Assembly: GCA_947628555.1 (NCBI GenBank)
Contig: CANRAI010000001.1
Coordinates: 1-62,639, forward strand
From: an uncultured Clostridia bacterium
Lineage (GTDB): Bacteria; Bacillota; Clostridia; Christensenellales; Borkfalkiaceae
Direction of reading: 5' to 3'
DNA length: 62,639 nt
Position numbers and translations under genes: made by a program. The notes beneath the pieces are model-generated. The model was not told the DNA's origin and did no database searches. It saw only the letters and a list, made by a program, of their open reading frames with translations. How positions within the stretch are numbered: position 1 is the stretch's first letter; every line of letters starts with the position of its first letter. Below are positions 42,744 to 50,656 of the stretch, piece after piece.

Positions 42744-43208
42744 TTACATAATTATTGTGCCGTCTTCCGTTCTGTTGAACGGCTCTATAAGAACGAAGTG
42801 CGGCGAACAGTAAATGACTGAGCCGTTATCGGTAATCGGCGGGGTGTGCACGCAATCGCGGGAACGGCAATCCGACTCGGTAACCGAAACGCTGCGCGCC
42901 GAACCGTCTATGCGGACGATATTATATCCGTTCTCCGCGGTTATCTTTAAAATAAGGACGTTTCCCGACTTTTCCGTAATCTCCGCGCAGCCGTCAATTA
43001 TTTCGTAAGAGTTTTCTTCGAAATCGTACTCGAAAACAATTTTATCGCGGACGTATATGTGTATTCCGCGCAAATCGCCGCCGTCGCGGGTGAGAAAAAG
43101 CGCAAAAAAAAGCGCCGCGGCAAACGCCGCGATAACGCCGTAAATTATCAGGTCGGCAAGCCTGAAAAGCTTGTCGCCTTTTACCTGTTCTACCTTTTTA
43201 AGCGACAT
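42744..43208 (-). CDS. NusG domain II-type membrane-anchored protein
   Basis: 154 residues: one membrane helix (about 20-40) then a small exterior beta domain. The segment SDCRSRDCVHTPPITDNGSVIYCSPHFVLIEP matches the NusG-II (DUF1312) family, which carries a Cys-x4-Cys-V pattern followed by a C-x-P strand. These proteins commonly neighbour ApbE, Rnf and FMN-binding redox proteins. Here it follows apbE by about 70 bases on the same strand. Shine-Dalgarno CGGAGCAGATAA. It is not the transcription factor NusG. The role in extracytoplasmic flavin-linked electron transfer is inferred from family context. Confidence 0.85.
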   Translation of the reverse strand: MSLKKVEQVKGDKLFRLADLIIYGVIAAFAAALFFALFLTRDGGDLRGIHIYVRDKIVFEYDFEENSYEIIDGCAEITEKSGNVLILKITAENGYNIVRIDGSARSVSVTESDCRSRDCVHTPPITDNGSVIYCSPHFVLIEPFNRTEDGTIIM

Positions 43209-43279
43209 TTATCTGCTCCGATTTCCGAAAAAATTCCGTTACCTGTTCGTTATTGCGCATATGCGGCGGCGTGAAAACG

Positions 43280-44443
43280 TCAGATTTCGCATACCGTATA
43301 GCGTGTATCGGTCAACGTAAACCCTTCCGCGCCCATATTTGTGTAAAGTTTCAAGCCGTCGCCGCGGTCGAGCGTAAAAACAACTCTCCTTCCGGACAGC
43401 TTTTCTTTTATGAATTTTTGCGCTTTTTCCGCACCCATTGCCATTATTGCAGTAGTAAGCGCATCGTTTTCCGCGGCGGAACCGCCCGCCACCGAAGCCG
43501 AAGCGACGCCGCTTTGCACAGGTCTGCCGCTGAAAGGGTCAAACACGTGGCACAGCCTTTCGTCAACTCCGTCGCCGTCGGTATCCAGCATAAAATAGTT
43601 TACGTTATCGCCGCTGGTAGAAAGACAATCGTCCATAATCGGAAAACTTATGTATTCCTGCGGGTCGGAAAAGCTGCCGTTTTCCACCTGCCTGCGCGGA
43701 TTGGAAAGTTTCATTGTAAGATTGTTGCCGTCCGCGGGAAATTTTTTTACGGCTATACTGCTTGAACCGAAGCTGAAATATCCGAACCCGAAACCGCGGC
43801 TGTCCATAACGGCGCTTACACTGTCTGCGGCGTAGCCCTTCGCAACACCGCCCAAATCAATTTTCATCGACAAAACCCGCCCCCCGACTTCTACGGTAAA
43901 TTCGGGCTTGACCGCATAAAATTTTCCGTCCGCTTCTTCCAGCTTCAACTCGCCGAAGTGCGAAGAAAGCGATACGTATTCAGTTATTTCTTTGTCGTCG
44001 GGCAATTCTTCCCGCGAACGGGGAAAATTTTCGTCCGAACCGTTGAAGCCGTAGGCATATAAGCTGTAATAAACGGCGGGGTTGTAATAGCCCTCCGTCA
44101 TTCGGTAAACGTTTTCGGAAATAGTGAGGACCTCGTAAGTTTCCGCCGAAATTTCCACTTTTTCACCCGCTGCTGCGTCGTTAAAACGCGATACGTCCGA
44201 AGTTTTTTCGGTTGCGGACAACTTTTTATCGAGGTCTTGAATAAGTTTGCGAACCTCTTCCGCAAGGGCTTCGAAACGCGCGTCGAACCCGTTTTCTCCG
44301 CCGTGCACGTACGCGACAAGTTCGGCGGTGCTATTCATAACGTCATAGTACGTTCTGCGCCTGTATTTCACCTCGCCGCCGCAACCGCATATAATCGTCA
44401 GCAGGGAAAGCCCCGCAAGCGTTGACACAAACAGTTTTTTCAC
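43280..44443 (-). CDS. apbE: FAD:protein FMN transferase, lipoprotein
   Basis: Covalently attaches FMN from FAD to Thr/Ser of exterior redox proteins. Signal peptide with lipobox (ICGC, Cys in GCGGEV). Family blocks: NSTAELVAYV, LDKKLSATEKTSDVSRFNDA, the central LGGVAKGYAADSV motif (FAD-binding), FGSSSIAV and DALTTAIMAMG near the Mg site. I prefer the GTG at 44443 (MKKLFVST, 387 residues) over the ATG two codons upstream, because the promoter puts the transcription start at 44443-44444. No FMN-binding acceptor domain was seen in the window, so its target lies elsewhere or is unrecognised. Confidence 0.9.
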   Translation of the reverse strand: MKKLFVSTLAGLSLLTIICGCGGEVKYRRRTYYDVMNSTAELVAYVHGGENGFDARFEALAEEVRKLIQDLDKKLSATEKTSDVSRFNDAAAGEKVEISAETYEVLTISENVYRMTEGYYNPAVYYSLYAYGFNGSDENFPRSREELPDDKEITEYVSLSSHFGELKLEEADGKFYAVKPEFTVEVGGRVLSMKIDLGGVAKGYAADSVSAVMDSRGFGFGYFSFGSSSIAVKKFPADGNNLTMKLSNPRRQVENGSFSDPQEYISFPIMDDCLSTSGDNVNYFMLDTDGDGVDERLCHVFDPFSGRPVQSGVASASVAGGSAAENDALTTAIMAMGAEKAQKFIKEKLSGRRVVFTLDRGDGLKLYTNMGAEGFTLTDTRYTVCEI

Positions 44444-44450
44444 GGTCATA

Positions 44451-44479
44451 ATTATAGATTATAAATTCCGTCAAGTCAA
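44451..44479 (-). promoter_or_regulatory. Promoter of apbE (leaderless layout)
   Basis: On the minus strand TTGACT (44474-44479), 17 bases and TATAAT (44451-44456). The expected +1 at 44443-44444 coincides with the GTG start; an upstream ATG would be only one base from the -10. Confidence 0.75.
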
Positions 44480-44486
44480 ATAATTC

Positions 44487-44514
44487 GCGGCGGGCGCGAT
44501 TCCGCGCCCGCCGC
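44487..44514. terminator. GC-rich hairpin downstream of lgt
   Basis: A perfect 12-bp stem GCGGCGGGCGCG/CGCGCCCGCCGC with ATTC loop. For lgt the following bases are AT-rich but not a pure T run. The apbE -35 begins 8 bases further on. Confidence 0.6.
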
Positions 44515-44529
44515 TTCATTATAATAAAT

Positions 44530-45414
44530 TTAATTTTCCGCGTTCCCGACTTCTTCCGCGGTTTCAGCCTTTGCCTCCGCGCTTTTAAGTTCGGGATGTT
44601 TCATAAATTTGGAGAACACGTACGTCTGTAAAAATACGTATCCCACTCCCGCCGCAACCATTACCAAAGACCATATCTGGGAAGGCGAAAGCGCCGAGCC
44701 TATAAATTCGCCGCGCGCATCGCCGCGGACAAATTCTATGAAAAATCTCCACATACCGTACGCGAAAAGATAGAGCGCAAAGTTGTAATTAAAGCGGAAT
44801 TTGAAATACAGAAGCGCCATAACCGCGGCAAGAATCAACAGGAAAAACATTTCGAAAAGCTGCGTAGGGATAACAAGCTGTTCGGAATGTACTCCATTAG
44901 GCGCGGAACAGGCAAGCCCCACCCAGCTGTCCGTAGGCAAGCCGTAACAGCAACCGCCGAAAAAACAGCCCAAACGCCCGAAAGCGTGCGCGATACATAT
45001 GGCTATCGGAATGAAAGGCAAAGCGTCGGTCAACGTCGCGTTCATATTGTTTTGCAGAAATTTTATCTTCGTGCGGGGGGCTATTACATAAATATACAAT
45101 AGATAAATCCCCACGAAACTTACCACTCCGCCGATAAGTCCGCCCAAAAAGGTCATACTGCCGTTCAGCCTGAACCCCGCGGAGGGATTCTCTATAAAAT
45201 TATACAGCGACTGGAAGAGCATGGCGGCAAAAATTCCGAAAGCCGTGCCGAAAAATCCGATGAATATTATTTTATCGGAAGCGTCGTTGTTGAACTTCAT
45301 TTTAGACATTGTGAACATAAGAAAAAGGAAGCACAGCACGATTCCCGCCGCCATACAAAGACCGTACGCGTAAACGCCCACACTTCCTATTTTAAACAAA
45401 GGCTCGGGATGCAT
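44530..45414 (-). CDS. lgt: Prolipoprotein diacylglyceryl transferase
   Basis: Transfers diacylglycerol to the lipobox Cys of prolipoproteins in the membrane. 294 residues with about seven helices. The catalytic/substrate region AHAFGRLGCFFGGCCYGLP is the Firmicutes variant of the GRxGNF signature (GCCYG type); the C-terminal FFIEFVRGDARGE matches the conserved R-GD region. A polar Ala/Glu tail ends the protein. It sits next to apbE and near several lipoproteins of this window (OppA, giant lipoprotein, InlB-like), all Lgt substrates. Good AAGGAGG ribosome site. Confidence 0.95.
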   Translation of the reverse strand: MHPEPLFKIGSVGVYAYGLCMAAGIVLCFLFLMFTMSKMKFNNDASDKIIFIGFFGTAFGIFAAMLFQSLYNFIENPSAGFRLNGSMTFLGGLIGGVVSFVGIYLLYIYVIAPRTKIKFLQNNMNATLTDALPFIPIAICIAHAFGRLGCFFGGCCYGLPTDSWVGLACSAPNGVHSEQLVIPTQLFEMFFLLILAAVMALLYFKFRFNYNFALYLFAYGMWRFFIEFVRGDARGEFIGSALSPSQIWSLVMVAAGVGYVFLQTYVFSKFMKHPELKSAEAKAETAEEVGNAEN

Positions 45415-45463
45415 AGTTTACCTCCTTAACTATATTAACGGCTATAACCGCCATTCGCATATA

Positions 45464-45492
45464 ATTATAACCGCGCAGTAAACATAAGTCAA
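45464..45492 (-). promoter_or_regulatory. Promoter of lgt
   Basis: On the minus strand TTGACT (45487-45492), a 17-base spacer and TATAAT (45464-45469), with a leader of about 45 bases to the lgt ATG. Confidence 0.8.
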
Positions 45493-45521
45493 ATATTTGT
45501 TAAAGTAAATTTATGTAAGCG

Positions 45522-47012
45522 CTATTCGCGCTCCCTGTCCCCCTGTTTTGCCGCCCCTTCCGCTAAATTACAGGACGGTTCGGCGGATGATACGCAGGAA
45601 GATTCCTCGGTCAAACCGTCAGGTGTTGAAAAAGATTTTTTGGCGCGGGGAAAGAGTTTTACGCCTTTAAGACAACGTATGTTTATGTAGAATACGACGG
45701 CGAGCACGGTGCTTATACACCAGCCTATCGCCCACGCCCAGCACACGCCGGAAAAGCCCCAGCCCGCCCCGACGAGTATATACACCAGCGCGACCCGAAG
45801 AATAAGGTCGGTAAACGTGCTTACGGCGAAGCCGATATTCCCGCCGCAGCCGCGCACAGCGCCGTCCGCCACGATTTTCAGACATACCACGGGCAAAAAA
45901 CAGGAAACGGTAGTCAAAAACCGGACGGAATACGCCATAGCGTCATCCGTCAGTTTTTCGCTCTGCACGAAAAGCCGCGTAAGCTGTTCGGGCATACACA
46001 CGAACAACAGCACAAAGCATACGCTTGTAACTAAGGCAAAAGTAAGAACAGCCACAAATCCTTGGCGTATTCTTTCGTATTCTTTCGCAGATTTGTTCTG
46101 CGAAGCGAAATTCGCAAGCCCGTTCGTCATGCTCACGACTCCCATATTCGCCATACCTATAAGCTTGAACGCCGTCGTAAAGCCCGTAGTGGCGTCCTCG
46201 CCTATAAGATTTATGCGCTTGCCGACGAAGAAATTCCCTACCGACACGAAGGACTGTTGAAGTATGAGCGGCACGGAAGCCGCCGTCAGTTCTTTCAAAA
46301 GTCCACAGTCGAATTTTTTTGCCTTTTCTTCGGAACGTATCGAATTAAGCTTGCGGACAAGCACTATAACCGTAAGAACGCAGGATATCGCCTGCGATAT
46401 CAGCGTAGCCCATGCGGCACCAGCAACGTCGAGATGGAGAACGCAGACCATAAGAAGGTCGAGCCCCACATTGAGTACGGAAGATATGACGAGGAAAATA
46501 AACGGAGTTTTAGAATCGCCGAGGGCGGAGCATATTCCGCACCCGAGGTTATAGAGGAACACGAACGGCATGGAAGCCGTGTATATGTACAAATATGCAA
46601 TACAGTCTTCAAAGTAACTGCCGTGCACGCTCAGCGCCGAAAGAAGTTGCCGCCCGAAGCCCAGCCCCACTGCCATTACAGCGGCGCAAAGTACGGCGAA
46701 AGAAATTAAAGACGTATTTACCGTTTCCCTGACTTTTACATTGTCTTTCGCGCCGAAATGGCGGGCGATAACAACCGAACAGCCGCCGTTCGCGCCGAGC
46801 GCAAAGGCGAGCAGGATATTTATTACGTTAGTCGCGTTGCCCACTGCGTCAACCGCAAGCGCGCCTTCCGCCGCGAAATTGCCCACTACAAGCAAATCGA
46901 CAAGCGAATACAGCTGCTGGACCATTGCGCTTCCGAACAGCGGAAGGGAATATTTAAGCAACGTGGACCATACCCCGCCGCGCGTCAAGTCAAAAGTTTT
47001 AGCCCTTTCCAT
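45522..47012 (-). CDS. MATE-family multidrug/cation exporter
   Basis: 496 residues with about twelve helices. N-terminal FDLTRGGVWSTLLKYSLPLFGSAMVQQLYSLVDLLVVGNF is the classic NorM/DinF-like MATE opening, with a second-half repeat near residue 240 (LKELTAASVPLILQQSFVSVGNFF). Na+ or H+ driven export of drugs, flavin-like dyes or metabolites; the substrate cannot be told. A polar Ser/Glu tail (about 40 residues) follows the last helix. The ATG is only eight bases from a TATAAT, so the mRNA is probably leaderless. A small AGCGC/GCGCT hairpin overlaps the stop codon (45518-45532). Confidence 0.92.
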   Translation of the reverse strand: MERAKTFDLTRGGVWSTLLKYSLPLFGSAMVQQLYSLVDLLVVGNFAAEGALAVDAVGNATNVINILLAFALGANGGCSVVIARHFGAKDNVKVRETVNTSLISFAVLCAAVMAVGLGFGRQLLSALSVHGSYFEDCIAYLYIYTASMPFVFLYNLGCGICSALGDSKTPFIFLVISSVLNVGLDLLMVCVLHLDVAGAAWATLISQAISCVLTVIVLVRKLNSIRSEEKAKKFDCGLLKELTAASVPLILQQSFVSVGNFFVGKRINLIGEDATTGFTTAFKLIGMANMGVVSMTNGLANFASQNKSAKEYERIRQGFVAVLTFALVTSVCFVLLFVCMPEQLTRLFVQSEKLTDDAMAYSVRFLTTVSCFLPVVCLKIVADGAVRGCGGNIGFAVSTFTDLILRVALVYILVGAGWGFSGVCWAWAIGWCISTVLAVVFYINIRCLKGVKLFPRAKKSFSTPDGLTEESSCVSSAEPSCNLAEGAAKQGDRERE

Positions 47013-47020
47013 ACCGACAT

Positions 47021-47049
47021 ATTATAAGTTTTTCCGACAGAAAAATCAA
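47021..47049 (-). promoter_or_regulatory. Promoter of the MATE gene (near-leaderless layout)
   Basis: On the minus strand TTGATT (47044-47049), 17 bases and TATAAT (47021-47026). Only 8 bases separate the -10 from the ATG, leaving 0-2 bases of leader and no room for a Shine-Dalgarno. Confidence 0.75.
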
Positions 47050-47056
47050 GAAAATA

Positions 47057-47146
47057 GCAAGCGCCGCGCGGAAATTTTTTCCGCGCGGCGCTTGCCGGAT
47101 ATCCGATAAAATTGCAATCCGCGTCGGCGGGCTATGGCGCCGACGC
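47057..47146 (-). terminator. Two strong hairpins downstream of the SSB-like gene
   Basis: 47057-47095 has a perfect 18-bp stem (GCAAGCGCCGCGCGGAAA and its complement, 3-base loop) followed on the minus strand by TATTTTC. 47121-47146 has a 9-bp stem GCGTCGGCG/CGCCGACGC. Together they isolate the SSB-like gene from the MATE promoter. Confidence 0.75.
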
Positions 47147-47166
47147 GCATATAGTTTCAAACGTTG

Positions 47167-47853
47167 TTATTCGTTGGTTTCATACGCTTTGGGAGAGGAA
47201 TAAAGGTCAAATTCCTCGTCTATGTCGAATTGGCTGTCGTCGTCGAACGCGGCGAGTTTGGAAATGGAAACTTCGTACGCGGTCATCGTCACAAAACTTT
47301 CGTCCGGCTGCTTTTTCTGGTATTCCCTGCTTTGTATCCTGCCGGAAAGTGCAACCCTGTCGCCCACCTGCAAATTGCGCACGAACCGCGCGTTTCTGCC
47401 CCAGGCTATCGCGGGGATATAGTCGGACTTGTTGTAGCTGCGGTTTACGGCTATAAGAAGGTCTGCGATTTCCCTGTTGAACGGCGTGGTGCGGTAAACG
47501 GGCGGCTTGCAGATGTAGCCCGAAAGGACTATGGAATTGGGATTTTTGCCCGGCTGCGTTTCAAGAAGCTCGCGCACGAAAACGGTGAGCATCAGGCGGG
47601 ATTTCCCTCCTTCGAGCTTATTATAGCTTCTGAATTGCCCCAGCGCGCAAATCGTGCCGCCTACTTTCATCTCGGGCGTCATTATCCTTTCCGATACCGT
47701 CACGGGCAGAATGTCCGCCTGGCCCGAAAGCCGCATAACTTTAACGTAAAATTCGTAAAATCCTTCGCCATAGACTTCGTGGGAAAATTTTGCTTCGGAA
47801 GTAATTTCTCCGTAAAGATATACCTTGTTGTTTTTCTCCGCATTGTAATTCAT
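47167..47853 (-). CDS. Single-stranded DNA-binding protein with two OB folds
   Basis: 228 residues. The second half (about 110-205: NSIVLSGYICKPPVYRTTPFNREIADLLIAV, YIPAIAWGRNARFV, GDRVALSGRIQSREYQKK) is a clear SSB-type OB fold. The first half (about 8-105, NKVYLYGEITSEAKFSHE, GGTICALGQFRSY) reads as a second, diverged OB fold. The tail is acidic (DDDSQFDIDEEFD) but lacks the canonical DDDIPF end. A housekeeping SSB is normally shorter and sits between rpsF and rpsR, so this is probably an accessory SSB. Start chosen at ATG after TTGGAGGCATAT; an in-frame TTG lies four codons earlier. Confidence 0.82.
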   Translation of the reverse strand: MNYNAEKNNKVYLYGEITSEAKFSHEVYGEGFYEFYVKVMRLSGQADILPVTVSERIMTPEMKVGGTICALGQFRSYNKLEGGKSRLMLTVFVRELLETQPGKNPNSIVLSGYICKPPVYRTTPFNREIADLLIAVNRSYNKSDYIPAIAWGRNARFVRNLQVGDRVALSGRIQSREYQKKQPDESFVTMTAYEVSISKLAAFDDDSQFDIDEEFDLYSSPKAYETNE

Positions 47854-47923
47854 ATATGCCTCCAAAAAATGTATTTCTTGAAAAAAGGTAATATGTTCGC
47901 GTTAAATGCCCCGAACAAACGCT

Positions 47924-48688
47924 TCATTGCGCCCGCTGCTGTCTGCCCGTTCCGTCGATAGTATAGCCGTCCCTGAAAATCAGTTCGCCGACCGGCACGA
48001 AGGTATAGCCGCGGTTTTTCAACGTTTCCAGAATTATGGGGACAGCTTCCGCCGTATGCAGACCGTTGTTATGCAACAGAATTATAGAGCCGCTCTTTAC
48101 TCCGTTGATGACGCGCATTGCGATATCCGAAGCGGACAGGTTTTTCCAATCGAGACTATCCACGTCCCACTGTATAGTGTAGTAGCCCAGCTCGGTGGCG
48201 GTTTTGATAAGTTCGTCGTCATAATCGCCGTACGGGGGGCGGAAAAGTTCAACGTCCTTGCCCGTAACCGTTTTTATCGCTTCGGAAGAAGAGGTAAGCT
48301 CCTTTTTAATTTCCTCCGAATTAAGCTTAGACATATAGGAATGAGTAGCCGAATGTGTTCCTATTTCGCAGCCGCTTTCATCGATTTTTTTTACGTACTG
48401 CGGGTATTTCTCCGTCCAGAATTCGACCATAAAGAAAGTCGCGCGGACGTTGGAAGCTTTCAGGGCGGAAAGAATTCCGTCAGTATGCTCCGTGCCCCAG
48501 GCGCAGTCGAACGTGATGGAAATAAGCTTGTCGTCCCGCCCTACGCTGTAAATAGGCACAAGACGTGGCGATAAGTTATAATAAACCGCATATGCGTTGG
48601 TAAACCGAGCGGAAAGGCACAGCACGACGGCGACAAGAACCGCCGCCGCGCCCGCGGCGCAGGACTTTAATTTGAATACACCAACCAA
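47924..48688 (-). CDS. Polysaccharide deacetylase, PdaB-like
   Basis: Membrane-anchored NodB-domain enzyme, likely removing N-acetyl groups from peptidoglycan or a related glycan. NodB motifs: TFDCAWG (motif 1, metal Asp), HSATHSYM (motif 2, the HxxxH pair), RPPYGDYD (motif 3), WDVDSLDW (motif 4), ILLHNNG (motif 5). An N-terminal signal anchor precedes the domain. The CAWG form and absence of other modules recall sporulation PdaB-type deacetylases. The start is uncertain: the TTG at 48688 has GGAG 9 bases upstream; a GTG at 48754 would add 22 residues but lacks a ribosome site. No clear promoter found. Confidence 0.88.
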   Translation of the reverse strand: MVGVFKLKSCAAGAAAVLVAVVLCLSARFTNAYAVYYNLSPRLVPIYSVGRDDKLISITFDCAWGTEHTDGILSALKASNVRATFFMVEFWTEKYPQYVKKIDESGCEIGTHSATHSYMSKLNSEEIKKELTSSSEAIKTVTGKDVELFRPPYGDYDDELIKTATELGYYTIQWDVDSLDWKNLSASDIAMRVINGVKSGSIILLHNNGLHTAEAVPIILETLKNRGYTFVPVGELIFRDGYTIDGTGRQQRAQ

Positions 48689-48868
48689 TTTCTTTGTCTC
48701 CGATTTTAACACCTTTCCATATGCATAATTTGCCGAATAATGGGCAAGGTGCACTAATTTTTTAGAATCTTTTTACGGTTTATCTTATTCCGCACCCGGA
48801 AAGTTTATTACTTAAAATGCGATATCTTCTTTATCGGATTCGCCGAAATCCGCGAACCGTATAAAAAG

Positions 48869-48904
48869 AAGCGTGCGGGCGTCTTAAAAGACGCCCGCAC
48901 GCTT
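48869..48904 (-). terminator. Terminator downstream of galE
   Basis: A stem of about 15-17 bp (AAGCGTGCGGGCGTCTT and its complement) followed on the minus strand by CTTTTTAT. A strong Rho-independent terminator. Confidence 0.88.
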
Positions 48905-48933
48905 TTCAAATTGCGACAAAACTCAACACGTTC

Positions 48934-49953
48934 CTACATTTTATAGCCTTTGGGGTTCATATGCTGCCACTTCCAAAGGGATTTGCACATATCGTCTATT
49001 CCGAACTCTGCGCGCCAGCCAAGCTCCCTAAAAGCCTTAGAACAGTCGGCGTAACATTCCGCGATATCGCCCGCGCGGCGGGGCTTTATTACATAGGGCA
49101 GCTTCTTTCCGCAAGCCTTTTCGAAAGCGCGGATGACTTCCAGCACGCTGTACCCTTTGCCCGTGCCCAGATTGTAAATATGCACGCCGCTTTTCGAAAT
49201 TTTTTCAAGCGCCGCGACGTGTCCCCTCGCCAAATCAACTACGTGGATATAATCGCGGACTCCCGTGCCGTCCGGCGTGGGATAATCGTTGCCGAAAACC
49301 CCTATCTCTTTCAATTCCCCTATCGCGACTTTCGCTATATAGGGCGTAAGATTGTTGGGGATACCCTGCGGGTCCTCGCCTATAAGCCCGCTTTCGTGCG
49401 CGCCTATGGGATTGAAATACCTCAAAAGCACAACCGTCCATTCGTTGTCGGAGGCATAGAGGTCTTTTAAAATCACTTCCTGAAAGTATTTGGAAGTGCC
49501 GTAAGGATTGGTAGTGCCGCCTACCCTGCAACTTTCGTCGAGGGGCAGCCTTTCGGGCGCGCCGTAAACCGTCGCGGACGAAGAAAATATAATCTTTTTG
49601 CACCCGTGCGCGCGCATCGCGCCCACAAGCGAAAGCGTGCCGTTTATGTTGTTGTCGTAGTACTCCAACGGCATTCTGCACGACTCGCCAACCGCTTTAA
49701 GTCCCGCGAAATGCACCGCACATTCTATTTTATGAGCGCCGAAGATTTTATCGAGCAAAGCGCCGTCGCGGACGTCGCCCTCGTACAGCGCGATTTTTTT
49801 GCCCGTTATTTTCTCCACCCGCTTTAAACTTTCGGGCGAAGAATTGGAAAAATTATCCAAAACCACAACCCCGTAGCCGCTGTTCAAAAGTTCCACGCAG
49901 GTATGCGAGCCTATATATCCCGCTCCCCCCGTCACAAGAATGTTCCTTTCCAT
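48934..49953 (-). CDS. galE: UDP-glucose 4-epimerase
   Basis: Interconverts UDP-glucose and UDP-galactose (NAD+ dependent), supplying galactose for glycans or feeding galactose into glycolysis. The short-chain dehydrogenase fold starts with TGGAGYIGSHT (NAD-binding GxxGxxG); SSSATVYG and YGTSKYFQE supply the catalytic Ser and YxxxK. LLRYFNPIGAHESGLIGEDP and DYIHVVDLA are GalE signatures. 339 residues, as expected. Promoter and GAGGGAG ribosome site are clear, and a terminator follows, so it is a single-gene unit. Confidence 0.95.
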   Translation of the reverse strand: MERNILVTGGAGYIGSHTCVELLNSGYGVVVLDNFSNSSPESLKRVEKITGKKIALYEGDVRDGALLDKIFGAHKIECAVHFAGLKAVGESCRMPLEYYDNNINGTLSLVGAMRAHGCKKIIFSSSATVYGAPERLPLDESCRVGGTTNPYGTSKYFQEVILKDLYASDNEWTVVLLRYFNPIGAHESGLIGEDPQGIPNNLTPYIAKVAIGELKEIGVFGNDYPTPDGTGVRDYIHVVDLARGHVAALEKISKSGVHIYNLGTGKGYSVLEVIRAFEKACGKKLPYVIKPRRAGDIAECYADCSKAFRELGWRAEFGIDDMCKSLWKWQHMNPKGYKM

Positions 49954-49972
49954 AATTTACTCCCTCTGAAAA

Positions 49973-50001
49973 ATTATAACTTTAATCTCGGCAAAAGTCA
50001 A
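49973..50001 (-). promoter_or_regulatory. Promoter of galE
   Basis: On the minus strand TTGACT (49996-50001), 17 bases and TATAAT (49973-49978). A perfect 14-base palindrome GCGATACGTATCGC (50019-50032) lies about 20 bases upstream of the -35 and could be an operator. Confidence 0.8.
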
Positions 50002-50045
50002 CACTTTTGGGATTAAATGCGATACGTATCGCGTTTTCGGGAAAA

Positions 50046-50076
50046 GCCCGCCCCTTCGGTGAACGAAGGGGCGGGC
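50046..50076 (-). terminator. Terminator of the spore-coat gene pair
   Basis: A perfect 13-bp stem GCCCGCCCCTTCG/CGAAGGGGCGGGC with 5-base loop, followed by TTTTCCC on the minus strand. Confidence 0.85.
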
Positions 50077-50115
50077 CGCAATTTTTAAATATTTTGCGCT
50101 TTGATTTGTAAAATT

Positions 50116-50409
50116 TTATTGCGCTTTAAGCTGGCTTTTCTGCTTTTTGTAGGTTTCGTTGGCGGTGTCGATAAGATTTTTGTTCGCGGGCTGGGGCTGA
50201 TAGTAGCCGCGGGACGACATCTGCGTGAACAGACAATACTGGTTTTCTGCAACTCCCATAAGGTTTGTGGAAAAGTTTTTGCGCATGGACTTGGTGCTGC
50301 CTTCGAAAAGAGCCGTAGTGTAAATGGTCATAAGCTGCTTTTCCGATTCCAGCATATCCTGCAATGCGTCCTTTTCGTTCAGGGTGACGTCGCTTTTGGT
50401 AAGTTTCAT
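50116..50409 (-). CDS. CotF-type spore-coat protein (larger partner)
   Basis: 97 residues matching the Coat-F domain: an all-helical, ferritin-like half with LNEKDALQDMLESEKQLMTIYTTALFEGS and the conserved VAENQYCLFTQMSSRGYYQP ending (many clostridial homologues end in RGWYxxxxA). It probably assembles on the forespore surface. Preceded by AGGAGG and only two bases after the stop of a 62-residue partner gene with the same helical character, so the two form an operon. Presence supports a spore-forming ancestry. Confidence 0.85.
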   Translation of the reverse strand: MKLTKSDVTLNEKDALQDMLESEKQLMTIYTTALFEGSTKSMRKNFSTNLMGVAENQYCLFTQMSSRGYYQPQPANKNLIDTANETYKKQKSQLKAQ

Positions 50410-50411
50410 TT

Positions 50412-50600
50412 TTAGCCTCCTATGATGTTCAGAAGCGCGTTGTAGCGCTGTTCGTGTTCGTCTGCAATAGTGCTCATTACCTGCGCCAAATCCACGTCCG
50501 TCAAGGTCTTGGAATAGGCGCGCGCCTTTTTGCAGATAAGTCCTTCCGCCGTAAGGGCGTCGGAGATGAGTTCAAGTTCCTTTGAAGTTATATCCTGCAT
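50412..50600 (-). CDS. Small CotF-associated helical protein
   Basis: 62 residues, two predicted helices: ITSKELELISDALTAEGLICKKARAY and DVDLAQVMSTIADEHEQRYNALLNIIGG. The AEHEQR-like helix resembles the C-terminal helix of CotF/ferritin-like coat proteins. It is usual for clostridia to encode such a short protein directly before a CotF protein; the pair likely dimerise to complete a four-helix bundle. Ribosome site CGGAGG. The specific role is inferred. Confidence 0.75.
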   Translation of the reverse strand: MQDITSKELELISDALTAEGLICKKARAYSKTLTDVDLAQVMSTIADEHEQRYNALLNIIGG

Positions 50601-50656
50601 TTAAAATACCTCCGCCCTTGTTATAGCCGAACAAAGGATTTTTAATACTTACCTTG

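Noticed and set aside
42744..43208. Annotation as transcription factor NusG
   Set aside because: The protein has a membrane helix and only the NusG-II-type domain; the NGN and KOW domains are absent.
43280..44443. FMN attachment motif within ApbE or the neighbouring proteins
   Set aside because: No convincing D-x-x-(S/T)-G-A-(S/T) site in an FMN-binding domain was seen; GGSAAENDAL belongs to the ApbE active region.
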